Of a stretch of DNA of 64,000 nucleotides, positions 44,066-52,430 are shown piece after piece. The DNA lies in contig NZ_VCQV01000017.1 of NCBI RefSeq assembly GCF_007845645.1, positions 1 through 64,000 of the forward strand, written 5' to 3'. This DNA comes from Leekyejoonella antrihumi (GTDB lineage: Bacteria > Actinomycetota > Actinomycetes > Actinomycetales > Dermatophilaceae). Under the pieces are notes generated by a model, which saw nothing but the letters and a program-made list of their open reading frames with translations, did not search any database and had not been told where the DNA came from. A program made the translations under genes and the position numbers. Position 1 is the stretch's first letter; the number at the start of each line of letters is the position of its first letter.

Positions 44066-45793
44066 CTAACTGATGACGGAGACCTCAACCGGCTCGTCAC
44101 CGGCAACCAGTCGCCAGGTCGTCACGGGAATTCGATCGGGCTCGAGGCGTCCGACCGCGCGCACCCAGTCGATGAGCAGCTGGCGAATCTCCCGGCGGGC
44201 GTCATGCACCACCGGTGCCTTCGTCACGACCGGGTAGTGTCCGCCACCGGCCTGCCGATAGCTGTTCACTGCGAGGACCAGTCTGCAGTCCGGATCAACG
44301 GGATGGCCCGCATACGTCAGTGCCCTGATGCGCTGTCCGCACGGACGGCTGACGTCAATGTCGTATGCCACTGGTGCGTCGAAGGCACCGAGGATGTCGT
44401 AGTTGTAGTCGGGAGTGCCATGCGGTGCCGCGGCGGTCACTGCACCAGTCACCTCGTCCGGTGCAAAGGGACCCGGTCCGGCGACCTGCCGAAAGTACTC
44501 CGCGCTGCGCTCAAGGTAGGTATGCAGCTCGGCGCCCGTCATCCGCACCCCGACCAGCGTGCTCTCGTGCACGTACACGCCCGTCAGGTCTCGCACCGTG
44601 ACGACACCGGCCGGAATCGCCGATGCCCGGTTGAACGGAGAGGTCACCGAGAAGATCGGCAGCCCCTCGGACTCGGTGCCGACGAGCGCCTCCCGCAGCA
44701 CCTCGGCCTGCACCCGGTTAACCAGGTCCACCACGCGGCTCTGCCGGTATCTCGCTGCGGCAGAGGACAGCTCGGTGCTCGACACAGCGATCACCTCGTC
44801 TGCATAGCGGACCACCGTCTCGTGCGCCGCACGCACGGCCTCGGCCACCGCCCGGTCCTCCTGCGCGTCACTCGCCCGAAGCAGCTCTGCACTGCACTTC
44901 ACGACCCGCCAGGTGCCTCCCGCACAGGACAGCTCGAGGTTCATCACACTCACCCGCATCCCCCAGCACAGTGGCTCGCTGAGCAGCACCGCCCGGCCGG
45001 TCACCTCGTTGCTGATGACGCGTTCGGCGATCTCAACGTGCGCATGCCCGACCAGGATCGCGTCGATGCCTGGGACCTGCCGCGCCAGAAGGGTGCTCAC
45101 ATTCTCCGCGTGCGGGATCTGATCGCCGTAGGAGCAGGCATCCGCATCCATGCCGGAGTGGCAGGACACCACCACGAGGTCCGCACCCCCACTCTTGAGG
45201 ATCGGGACGAAACGCGCAGCCTGCTCGACAATGCCTGGAAAGCGCACCTGCCCCTCGACATTCGCGCGATCCCAGACCGCCACCCCCGGTGTGACGAGCC
45301 CGAGGATGCCGACCCGCAGCGGCGGGAGCCCGTCCACCTCGATGGTGCGGATGACGAAGGGCGGGAAGGTGGGTTCACCGGTCTCCCAGTCCACCGCGTT
45401 CGCGCCCAGCAGCGGGAAATCCAGCTGCCGCTGGAACGCGCGAAGGACATCCATCCCGTAGTTGAACTCGTGGTTGCCCAGGGCCGCAGCGTCATAGCCC
45501 AGAGCGTTCATGCCCGCCGCCATCGGATGGACGGCACCTTCGGTGACGGGGTCGACACGGGCGAAGTAGTGGGCCAACAGGGTGCCCTGGATCGTGTCAC
45601 CGGCATCCAGCGTGATGCAGCGCTCCGAACCGCGCTCGGCGCGCACCTGCCGGATGAGACTGGCGCACCTGGCCAGCCCGACAGCGTTGCCGCCGACGTC
45701 GGCATACGCCCCGCCGTGCACGTAGTCCCAGTTGAAGACGTTGCCGTGCAGGTCAGTCGTGCCGAGCACGGTCAGCGTCAGGTCGGTGGTCAC
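44066..45793 (-). CDS. CpdB/UshA-like metallophosphoesterase-nucleotidase
   Basis: A 575-residue protein. The N-terminal metallophosphoesterase has DLHGN, LDAGDTIQGT, GNHEFNYG, SCHSGMD and GHAHVEI. The C-terminal 5'-nucleotidase domain has SPFNRASAIPAG and NSYRQAGGGHYP. CpdB hydrolyses 2',3'-cyclic nucleotides and 3'-nucleotides. The family is normally exported, yet this protein starts directly at the first strand (TTDLTLTVLGTTDLHGN) with no signal peptide, so it is probably cytoplasmic. It follows hmgA by 18 bases, which suggests co-transcription. Confidence 0.9.
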   Translation of the reverse strand: MTTDLTLTVLGTTDLHGNVFNWDYVHGGAYADVGGNAVGLARCASLIRQVRAERGSERCITLDAGDTIQGTLLAHYFARVDPVTEGAVHPMAAGMNALGYDAAALGNHEFNYGMDVLRAFQRQLDFPLLGANAVDWETGEPTFPPFVIRTIEVDGLPPLRVGILGLVTPGVAVWDRANVEGQVRFPGIVEQAARFVPILKSGGADLVVVSCHSGMDADACSYGDQIPHAENVSTLLARQVPGIDAILVGHAHVEIAERVISNEVTGRAVLLSEPLCWGMRVSVMNLELSCAGGTWRVVKCSAELLRASDAQEDRAVAEAVRAAHETVVRYADEVIAVSSTELSSAAARYRQSRVVDLVNRVQAEVLREALVGTESEGLPIFSVTSPFNRASAIPAGVVTVRDLTGVYVHESTLVGVRMTGAELHTYLERSAEYFRQVAGPGPFAPDEVTGAVTAAAPHGTPDYNYDILGAFDAPVAYDIDVSRPCGQRIRALTYAGHPVDPDCRLVLAVNSYRQAGGGHYPVVTKAPVVHDARREIRQLLIDWVRAVGRLEPDRIPVTTWRLVAGDEPVEVSVIS

Positions 45794-45811
45794 GGCACAT
45801 CCACCGCAGGG

Positions 45812-47053
45812 TCAGGAGCGCTTGCCGCCAACCCAGCTCCAGGCGTACGCCCCGTCGTCGGTGGCGCGGCCGCCCTCGCCCAGCTCCATCGGCCGGAAGG
45901 TGTCGACCATGACTGCCAGCTCATCGAACTCGTGCACACCGACCGAGTTCTCGTAGGCGCCGGGTTGCGGCCCGTGGGCGTGCCCACCAGGATGCAGCGA
46001 GATCGATCCCTTGCCAATGCCAGACCCCTTGCGCGCCTCGTAGTCACCGTCGACGTAGAACATGATCTCGTCGCTGTCGACATTCGAGTGATAGTAGGGC
46101 ACCGGGATCGAGTCGGGGTGGTAGTCCACCTTGCGTGGCACGAAGTTGCAGATCACGAAGTTCGTGCCCTCGAAGACCTGGTGGACCGGCGGTGGCTGGT
46201 GGACCTTGCCGGTGATCGGCATGAAGTCCTCGACGTTGAACACGTAGGGATAAAGACATCCGTCCCACCCCACGACGTCGAGCGGGTGGTAGGGATACGT
46301 GTAGATCGTGCCGACGATGCCGCTCGGGCCGTCGCCGCGATGCTTCACGTAGACCCGGGTCGACTCCGACACCTCCGCCTGCACGTCCTCGGCGAGCAAC
46401 GGTCCCTGCGGTCCGCGCAGGTCCCGCTCGCAGTAGGGCGCGTGCTCGAGCAGCTGCCCGAACCGGGACAGGTAGCGCTTCGGTGGGGTGATGTGCGAGT
46501 TGCCCTCGATGGCATAGGCCCGCAGCGGCTCGGCATACCCCTCGTCTCCCTCGACGCGTGGCAGCCAGCGGTGCGTCGTCGCCCGAGGAACCATCAGGTA
46601 GTCCCCCTGGCGCAGCTCGAAGGACCCGAAGACCGTCTCGACGCTCGCGTTGCCCCGCTCGAGGTAGACGCATTCGTCGCCGATGCCGTTGCGGTACCAC
46701 GGACTGACGGTGTCGGCGACGACGTAGGAGATCCGCACGTCGCCATTGCCGAGCACGAGGCGACGACCGGTGACCGCGTCGGCGCCGGTCTTGCCGTCCT
46801 GCGCGAACAGGTCGTGCAGCTTGAGGTGGCGCGGCAGCAACGGGTGGTTGGCGGTCGTGGCCAGAGAGTCACCGAGCTCCCACCGCTCGGCATTCTCGAT
46901 CGCCGACGGCAGTCCGCGGTGATAGAGCAGTGACGAGTCGGAGGAGAAGCCCTCCTCCCCCATCAGCTCCTCATAGAAGAGGCCGCCATCGGGATTCTTC
47001 AGCTGGGTGTGCCGTTGCCGGGGCAGCCTGCCCATGGACCGGTAGTACGCCAT
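45812..47053 (-). CDS. hmgA: Homogentisate 1,2-dioxygenase
   Basis: A 413-residue HmgA, which opens the ring of homogentisate to maleylacetoacetate in tyrosine breakdown. The N-terminal MAYYRSMGRLPRQRHTQ, the cupin regions and the iron-binding segment (SNVDSDEIMFY...GSISLHPGGHAHGPQPG) are intact. ATG 47053 is preceded by GGAGG. It is divergent from the gene of unknown function and fahA, with the dyad 47112-47128 between them. Confidence 0.95.
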   Translation of the reverse strand: MAYYRSMGRLPRQRHTQLKNPDGGLFYEELMGEEGFSSDSSLLYHRGLPSAIENAERWELGDSLATTANHPLLPRHLKLHDLFAQDGKTGADAVTGRRLVLGNGDVRISYVVADTVSPWYRNGIGDECVYLERGNASVETVFGSFELRQGDYLMVPRATTHRWLPRVEGDEGYAEPLRAYAIEGNSHITPPKRYLSRFGQLLEHAPYCERDLRGPQGPLLAEDVQAEVSESTRVYVKHRGDGPSGIVGTIYTYPYHPLDVVGWDGCLYPYVFNVEDFMPITGKVHQPPPVHQVFEGTNFVICNFVPRKVDYHPDSIPVPYYHSNVDSDEIMFYVDGDYEARKGSGIGKGSISLHPGGHAHGPQPGAYENSVGVHEFDELAVMVDTFRPMELGEGGRATDDGAYAWSWVGGKRS

Positions 47054-47111
47054 CGACCGACCTCCGTGTCGTCTCCCGCGCCCGGGTTCGGAGCAGCAGG
47101 ACAGTAGCCCA

Positions 47112-47128
47112 TGTCCGACTATCGGACA
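47112..47128. promoter_or_regulatory. Candidate operator in the hmgA/fahA divergent region
   Basis: TGTCCGA-CTA-TCGGACA is a perfect seven-base dyad 59 bases upstream of hmgA and 45 bases upstream of the gene at 47173. Its central place suggests shared control of both arms. No regulator gene lies beside it. Confidence 0.6.
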
Positions 47129-47172
47129 TTGATGTATCGATTTCTTCCCGAGCATCCAGTACGGTGACTCGT

Positions 47173-48000
47173 ATGTCAACGCCGCTTCCGCCCTTTGCGC
47201 TGTTCGACGGCCTCCTCGACGATGCGGCCGTCTTCCCACCGGGAAACTTCCCGCTGGAGGAGGCCATCGCCCGTCGGATGCGGCGCCGCGGCACTGCCGC
47301 GGCCCGGTATGTCGGGCCGCTGCTGCTGCCTGTGGCTCTGATCGACGAGGCGCTCGCCTGTGCCACGCCGCTCACGATCTCCGTCGTCGGTCGTCCCGGT
47401 GCCTCGACCGGCGCACTGCTGGCTGCCGCCGAGAAGGTGGTGGCGTCCGCCGGCCACTCCCTTGCCGGCATCGAGCTGCCGCACGGCTCCGACTGGCGGA
47501 ACGCCCTCGCACTCGGCGTGCCGCTCGCCGTGGAGATCCCCGCCGGCCCCGACGGCCTGGAGCGCCTCTCGGACATCACGGAAGTGGACGGCCAGGTCCA
47601 CGTCAAGCTGCGCACCGGATCCACCCCGCACAACCCCGTGCCCACCCCGGCCCAGCTGGGCGCGTTCATCGTCGGTTGCCTCAGCCAGGACCTCGCCTTC
47701 AAGCTGACCGGTGGCCTGCACCACCCGATCACCGGTGAGCCCGCGGGTGCGGGCGAGACGCAGTTCGGGTTCCTCAACGTGCTCGTCGCCACCGATGCCG
47801 CGCTCGCCGGAGCCGGCGCCTCCGCCGTCGAGGACCTGCTGGCGTCGCGAGAGACCGACGCCCTCGTCGGCACGCTGCGGAGCCTGTCCGCCGACCGTGC
47901 CGCCACCATCCGCGCAACCTTCCACTCCTACGGGTGCTGCGACGTCCTGGACCCTGTGCATGCCCTGTCCGACCACGGCCTCATCGAGGAGCGCATATGA
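47173..48000 (+). CDS. Unknown protein of the homogentisate operon
   Basis: A 275-residue soluble protein without recognised domains. It begins PLPPFALFDGLLDDAAVFPPGN. Glycine/alanine strands alternate with helices (VEIPAGPDGLERLSDITEVDGQVHVKLRTG, AFKLTGGLHHPITG), compatible with a TIM-barrel-like fold, and the end is SYGCCDVLDPVHALSDHGLIEE. ATG 47173 gives the start. Its stop overlaps the fahA ATG by four bases (ATGA), so it is tightly coupled to fumarylacetoacetase. A maleylacetoacetate isomerase gene is not otherwise present nearby, so that step is one candidate role. Confidence 0.8.
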   Translation: MSTPLPPFALFDGLLDDAAVFPPGNFPLEEAIARRMRRRGTAAARYVGPLLLPVALIDEALACATPLTISVVGRPGASTGALLAAAEKVVASAGHSLAGIELPHGSDWRNALALGVPLAVEIPAGPDGLERLSDITEVDGQVHVKLRTGSTPHNPVPTPAQLGAFIVGCLSQDLAFKLTGGLHHPITGEPAGAGETQFGFLNVLVATDAALAGAGASAVEDLLASRETDALVGTLRSLSADRAATIRATFHSYGCCDVLDPVHALSDHGLIEERI

Positions 48001-49232
48001 CCACAAACACCTGGCTCGACCTGCCTGCCGACCACCCGTTCGGCATCGACAACCTCCCGTATGGCGTGTTCTCACCGGCAGGCGGAGCGCGCCGGGTGGG
48101 CGTGCGCATCGGCGATCGGGTGCTCGATGCGGGAGCGGTCGCCGCGATCGGCCGCGCCGTCGGAGTCGGCGACGGCCCCGACCTGGCCACCGCCTGGCAG
48201 ACCCCGAGCCTGAACGCGTTCCTCGAGCTGGGTCGAGACGCCTGGTCGGTTGCACGCGCCTGGCTGATCGAGATCCTGACCGACCAGGTGCATCGGGCCG
48301 GCGTCGAACCACACCTGCACGAGCTCGCAGACGTGAGCCTGCACCTGCCGATCGACGTCGCCGACTACGTAGACTTCTACGCGAGCGAGCAGCACGCCAC
48401 CAACGTGGGCAGCATCTTCCGCCCTGACTCGGCCGCACTCACCCCCAACTGGAAGCACCTGCCCATCGGCTACCACGGACGCGCCGGGACGGTTGTCGTC
48501 AGCGGCACCGAGATCACTCGCCCAGTCGGTCAGCGCAAGACACCCAAGGACTCCGAGCCGGTGTTCGGACCGAGCATCCGGCTCGACATCGAGGCCGAGC
48601 TGGGTTTCATCGTGGGCGGCCGGACCGAGATCGGCTCACGGGTCAGCGTCGATGAGGCAGATGACCACCTGTTCGGGGTCGCGCTGTTCAATGACTGGTC
48701 CGCGCGGGACATTCAGGCATGGGAGTACGTCCCCCTCGGCCCGTTCCTGGGCAAGTCCTTCGCCTCCTCGCTCAGCGCCTGGATCACGCCGCTGGAAGCA
48801 CTAGAGCACACCAAGGTCGACCTGCCCGGGCAGGATCCGCAACCGCTGCCCTATCTGCGCGGCGAGCGCCCCTACGGCCTGAATCTGCACCTGGAGGTCG
48901 CGATCAACGGGACGACTGTCAGCCGCCCGCCCTACTGCGGCATGTACTGGTCCCCCACGCAGATGCTCGCGCACCTGACCGTGAACGGCGCCAGTCTGCG
49001 CAGTGGCGACCTCTTCGCCTCCGGCACCGTTTCCGGGGACGAACCCGGCCAGCGCGGCAGCCTGCTGGAGCTGACCTGGAGCGGCAAGACTCCGATCACC
49101 CTGGCGGACGGGACAACTCGCAGCTTCCTCCAGGACGGTGACACCGTGACCATCACGGGGTATGCCGCGGGAAGGGACGGCGGGCGTCTCGCACTGGGCG
49201 AGGTGAGCGGCACCATCCTCGCCGCCCACTGA
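47997..49232 (+). CDS. fahA: Fumarylacetoacetase
   Basis: A 411-residue FAH, which splits fumarylacetoacetate to fumarate and acetoacetate. It has the N-terminal SH3-like domain and the catalytic domain with DFYASEQHATNVG, PNWKHLPIGYHGRAG, ELGFIVGG and LFNDWSARDIQAWEYVPLGPFLGKSF, which carry the metal- and substrate-binding residues. It is coupled by four bases to the unknown upstream gene. The pathway ends here with hmgA on the opposite strand. Confidence 0.96.
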   Translation: MTTNTWLDLPADHPFGIDNLPYGVFSPAGGARRVGVRIGDRVLDAGAVAAIGRAVGVGDGPDLATAWQTPSLNAFLELGRDAWSVARAWLIEILTDQVHRAGVEPHLHELADVSLHLPIDVADYVDFYASEQHATNVGSIFRPDSAALTPNWKHLPIGYHGRAGTVVVSGTEITRPVGQRKTPKDSEPVFGPSIRLDIEAELGFIVGGRTEIGSRVSVDEADDHLFGVALFNDWSARDIQAWEYVPLGPFLGKSFASSLSAWITPLEALEHTKVDLPGQDPQPLPYLRGERPYGLNLHLEVAINGTTVSRPPYCGMYWSPTQMLAHLTVNGASLRSGDLFASGTVSGDEPGQRGSLLELTWSGKTPITLADGTTRSFLQDGDTVTITGYAAGRDGGRLALGEVSGTILAAH

Positions 49233-49251
49233 CCGCCTCGGTCCGCCGCCC

Positions 49252-50088
49252 TCAGCCTTGTCGCTGCTTTGTTCGCGGGCTGGTTCGCACGACGTAGGTG
49301 CGAGCGCCACGATCGTGGATCGCCCGGTGCAACCGGTCGAAGAGCGGCGTCAGGTAGTCGACGATCGTGAAGATCAACGCCAGAGGTGCAATCACCGAGA
49401 TCAGCCCGCCGATCAGAGTGATCTGCTTGATGACGAAGCGGATCGCCGACTCCTGCAACGACGGGTTCCCGCCGGTGCTCGCCCGACGGACCCGGATCCC
49501 GGTCATCATCTTGCCGACCGTCTGCCCCCGGTAGGTGATCAGCACGATCTCGTACACGGCGTACACGATCAGGTTTGCCGCGAGCGTCTGCCAGGGGAAG
49601 TGCAGCACGGCCTCGGGTATGGCGGGTCGCTGACTGCCGTGGTTGACGGCGGTCATGACCGCATTGACCCAGTCCTGGTAGGCACTGATCCAGACCGAGA
49701 CCCACGGGTAGGTGATCGCGACCGCCACCAGGAACATCAGGATGTTGTCGATGATGAGCGCGAACACGCGTCGCCACCAGCCGGACAGGCGCTGTCCGTC
49801 GGGCGTCGTCGGGACCCGTACGGGCGCGTAGCTCCCTCCGTGGTTCGAGTAGTCGGGGCGCCGGCCGCGCTCGGGGCCCCCATAGGGGTCGTGTGCTGCC
49901 GGATGCGGCGCGCGGCGCGCGGCATACGGATCGGCAGACGGACCCGGCGGCGGCGCGGTGAGGTGGGAGTCCTCCAGCCCCGGCTTGACCTTGGACATCA
50001 CCCGGCCGGTCCACAGGATGCCGTCCCAGTACCTCAGCTGGTCGGGATTGTCGGGGTCGTCGTACCAGCCAGAGGCGCGCTGCGTCAT
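49252..50088 (-). CDS. DUF2510-RDD family membrane protein
   Basis: A 278-residue protein. The N-terminal DUF2510 domain (GWYDDPDNPDQLRYWDGILWT) has short tryptophan-rich strands. A proline-rich linker follows, then an RDD domain with three transmembrane helices (RRVFALIIDNILMFLVAV, ANLIVYAVYEIVLI, LISVIAPLALIF). RDD proteins are often implicated in ion or Na+/H+ exchange; this one has no decisive evidence. ATG 50088 gives the standard DUF2510 start. Confidence 0.85.
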   Translation of the reverse strand: MTQRASGWYDDPDNPDQLRYWDGILWTGRVMSKVKPGLEDSHLTAPPPGPSADPYAARRAPHPAAHDPYGGPERGRRPDYSNHGGSYAPVRVPTTPDGQRLSGWWRRVFALIIDNILMFLVAVAITYPWVSVWISAYQDWVNAVMTAVNHGSQRPAIPEAVLHFPWQTLAANLIVYAVYEIVLITYRGQTVGKMMTGIRVRRASTGGNPSLQESAIRFVIKQITLIGGLISVIAPLALIFTIVDYLTPLFDRLHRAIHDRGARTYVVRTSPRTKQRQG

Positions 50089-50154
50089 ACCGCCGATCCT
50101 CTCATCACCGGCGTCGAGGTCGCGCACGGCGCACCAGGGCGCCGACCAACGGCG

Positions 50155-51129
50155 TCAGGTGGCGACGAAGCCCAGCTGCTTGTCGATGACGTTCGGCATC
50201 GGCCGACCGTCCAGGAAGGACTGGGCGATGTCGACGAACTGGTGGGCCAGGTCGTCGCGCCACCCGAGGGTGTCGCCCGACATGTGCGGAGTCACCGTGA
50301 CGCCCGCCAGGTCCCACAGCGGTGAATCGCCCCGCAGCGGCTCCTCCTGGAAGACGTCCAGGCAGGCGCCACGCAGTCGGCCGCTGCGGACCGCAGCCAC
50401 CAGATCCGCCTCGACGACGCTCTCGCCGCGTCCGATGTTGACGAGGTAGCCGCGCGCAGGCATCGCGGCGAACACGGAGGCGTCGATGAGGTCGCGGGTG
50501 GCCGCAGTGAGCGGCGCCGCATTGATCAGGTAGTCGACCTCCCCGACGTGCTGCGGCAGGTCACCGCTGGCGATGATCTCGTCGAAGTCGTCGTCGGCGG
50601 CGCGTGCGGTGCGCCCGGCGCCACGGACCTGCACCCCGACGGCGCGCAGCAGCCGAGCGATCTCGCGCCCGATGCCGCCGGTGCCCACCACGATCGCGCG
50701 GGAACCGACCAGCGTGCGCGTCTCGCGGTGCGTCCAGGTGTGGCTGCGCTGCAGGTCATGGCTCTCGTGCAACTCCTTGACGTCGGCGAGCAGGGCGCCC
50801 AGGACATACTCCGCAATCGGCCGGTCGAAGACACCTCGGGCATTCGTGACCACGACCTCCGACGCGCGCAGGTCGTCGAAGAGCAGCTTGTCGACGCCCG
50901 CGGCCGCCACATGGATCCATCGAAGCGCGCCGCAGTGCTCCCACACCTGCGCGACCGCGCTGGAGAAGAAGTCCCAGAGCAGCAGCACCTGCGCGCCGTC
51001 GACCGCCTCAGCGAGGCCCTTCTCATCGGTATACCGCAGGCTCACCCTGGTCGCCAGGGTCTCCAGGTGTGCCGGGCGTGGGCCGTGCTCGGCACACAGC
51101 ACCGCCACCACCGGTTGATGCTCACTCAT
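50155..51129 (-). CDS. D-isomer specific 2-hydroxyacid dehydrogenase
   Basis: A 324-residue NAD-dependent dehydrogenase. The nucleotide motif is VVGTGGIGREIARLL, the catalytic region carries NIGRGE..VVEADL, and the final His is in VTVTPHMSG. The substrate could be a 2-oxo acid from the neighbouring pathway. ATG 51129 is chosen over a longer frame. It is divergent from the DoeA-like gene across a GntR-type dyad. Confidence 0.88.
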   Translation of the reverse strand: MSEHQPVVAVLCAEHGPRPAHLETLATRVSLRYTDEKGLAEAVDGAQVLLLWDFFSSAVAQVWEHCGALRWIHVAAAGVDKLLFDDLRASEVVVTNARGVFDRPIAEYVLGALLADVKELHESHDLQRSHTWTHRETRTLVGSRAIVVGTGGIGREIARLLRAVGVQVRGAGRTARAADDDFDEIIASGDLPQHVGEVDYLINAAPLTAATRDLIDASVFAAMPARGYLVNIGRGESVVEADLVAAVRSGRLRGACLDVFQEEPLRGDSPLWDLAGVTVTPHMSGDTLGWRDDLAHQFVDIAQSFLDGRPMPNVIDKQLGFVAT

Positions 51130-51157
51130 GGTCACAACGTAGAAATCGAAGTGTCTG

Positions 51158-51169
51158 ATTGTCAACAAT
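51158..51169. promoter_or_regulatory. Candidate FCD-GntR operator ATTGT-CA-ACAAT
   Basis: ATTGT (51158-51162) and ACAAT (51165-51169) form a dyad like those bound by FadR-subfamily GntR proteins. It lies between the dehydrogenase and DoeA-like starts. The GntR at 55010 is the nearest candidate. Confidence 0.5.
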
Positions 51170-51193
51170 TAACTTTGGAGGCACGATGAGTAC

Positions 51194-52426
51194 GTGACCA
51201 ACAACGAGGAGGCGGTGCCCTCAGCACCCACCGAAGAGCTCTACTCCCGCCCGTTCCCCGAGCAGGAGTACATCGAACGTCTGCATGCGGTGCAGTCGCG
51301 TATGGCCGAGCGCTCACTGAGCGCGCTGATCGTCGTCGATCCGGCAAATCTGTACTACCTCACCGGGTACAACGCCTGGTCCTTCTACACACCACAGTGC
51401 GTGATCGTGCCCGCCGATGGACCATGCCACCTGTTCTCGCGCTACATGGATGCGCAAGGGGCGCAGCACACGGCCTACCTGCCGCCCGAGCACATTCACG
51501 GCTACCCCGACTACCTCGTCCACCGGGCGGACATGCACCCCTTCGACTGGATCGCCGGCACCGCCCTGGAGATCGGGCTGCTGCCGGACACCTCCGATGC
51601 ACACATCGCACTGGAGATGGACGCACACTTCTTCAGCCCCCGTGGGTTCCTGGCGATCCAGGGCCAGCTGACGCACGCGAGTCTCGTGGACAGCCACGAG
51701 CTGGTCAACTGGGTGCGGGTCATCAAGTCCGAGCGCGAGCAGGCCAAGCTGCGCAGCGCGGGTCAGATCGCCCAGCGCGTCATGGAGATCGCGATCGAGC
51801 AGATCATCCCCGGCCGCCGGCAGTGCGACGTCGTCGCGGAGATCCAGCACGCGCAGGCACTCGGCTCCCAGTATCTCGGTGGCGACTACCCCGCCATCGT
51901 CCCCATGCTGCCGACCGGGATCACGTCCGGCACACCACATTTGACCTGGAGCGACCTGCCGCTGCTGACCGGCGAGGCAACCACGATCGAGATCGCTGGG
52001 GTCCATCAGCGATACCACGCCCCACTCGCCCGAACCGTTGCCCTCGGCACCCCGCCGAACCGCCTACGCACAGTGGCGGATGCGGTCAGCGAGGGAATGG
52101 CGGCCGCGCTCGAACAGATGCGACCCGGGTCCACCGGCCGGGACGTGCACTGGGCCTTCGCCCGCACCATCGGTCGGTATGGGCTGGAGAAGGAGTCGCG
52201 GATCGGCTACTCGATCGGCATCGGATACCCGCCGGACTGGGGTGAGCGCACCATGAGCATCCGCCCCGAGGAGGAGACCGTCATCGAGGCCGGCATGGCC
52301 TTCCACATCATTCTCGGGATGTGGATGGACGGGTGGGGCTACGAGACCTCGGAGTCCTTGCTCGTCACGAGTGAGGGCGCAGAACAACTGACGAACGTGC
52401 CACGTGGCCTGACCGTGAAGGAGTGA
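51194..52426 (+). CDS. M24 family hydrolase, ectoine hydrolase (DoeA/EutD)-like
   Basis: A 410-residue pita-bread-fold protein very like DoeA ectoine hydrolase. The N-terminal DPANLYYLTGYNAWSFYTPQ and the later GGDYPAIVPMLPTG and GTPHLTWSDLPL are shared. Metal ligands of true M24 peptidases are replaced: IEIAGVHQRYHAPLARTV stands where DxG...SDxTRT would be, as in creatinase and DoeA. The proposed reaction is amide or ring hydrolysis of ectoine or a relative. The start is GTG 51194. Curiously, GGAGG lies well for an upstream ATG (51186) that encodes only Met-Ser-Thr and overlaps the GTG by GTGA. Confidence 0.82.
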   Translation: MTNNEEAVPSAPTEELYSRPFPEQEYIERLHAVQSRMAERSLSALIVVDPANLYYLTGYNAWSFYTPQCVIVPADGPCHLFSRYMDAQGAQHTAYLPPEHIHGYPDYLVHRADMHPFDWIAGTALEIGLLPDTSDAHIALEMDAHFFSPRGFLAIQGQLTHASLVDSHELVNWVRVIKSEREQAKLRSAGQIAQRVMEIAIEQIIPGRRQCDVVAEIQHAQALGSQYLGGDYPAIVPMLPTGITSGTPHLTWSDLPLLTGEATTIEIAGVHQRYHAPLARTVALGTPPNRLRTVADAVSEGMAAALEQMRPGSTGRDVHWAFARTIGRYGLEKESRIGYSIGIGYPPDWGERTMSIRPEEETVIEAGMAFHIILGMWMDGWGYETSESLLVTSEGAEQLTNVPRGLTVKE

Positions 52427-52430
52427 ACGT

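Noticed and set aside
43802-46933. 1043-residue open frame on the plus strand
   Set aside because: It is the antisense shadow of the nucleotidase and hmgA, which carry complete family motifs on the minus strand.
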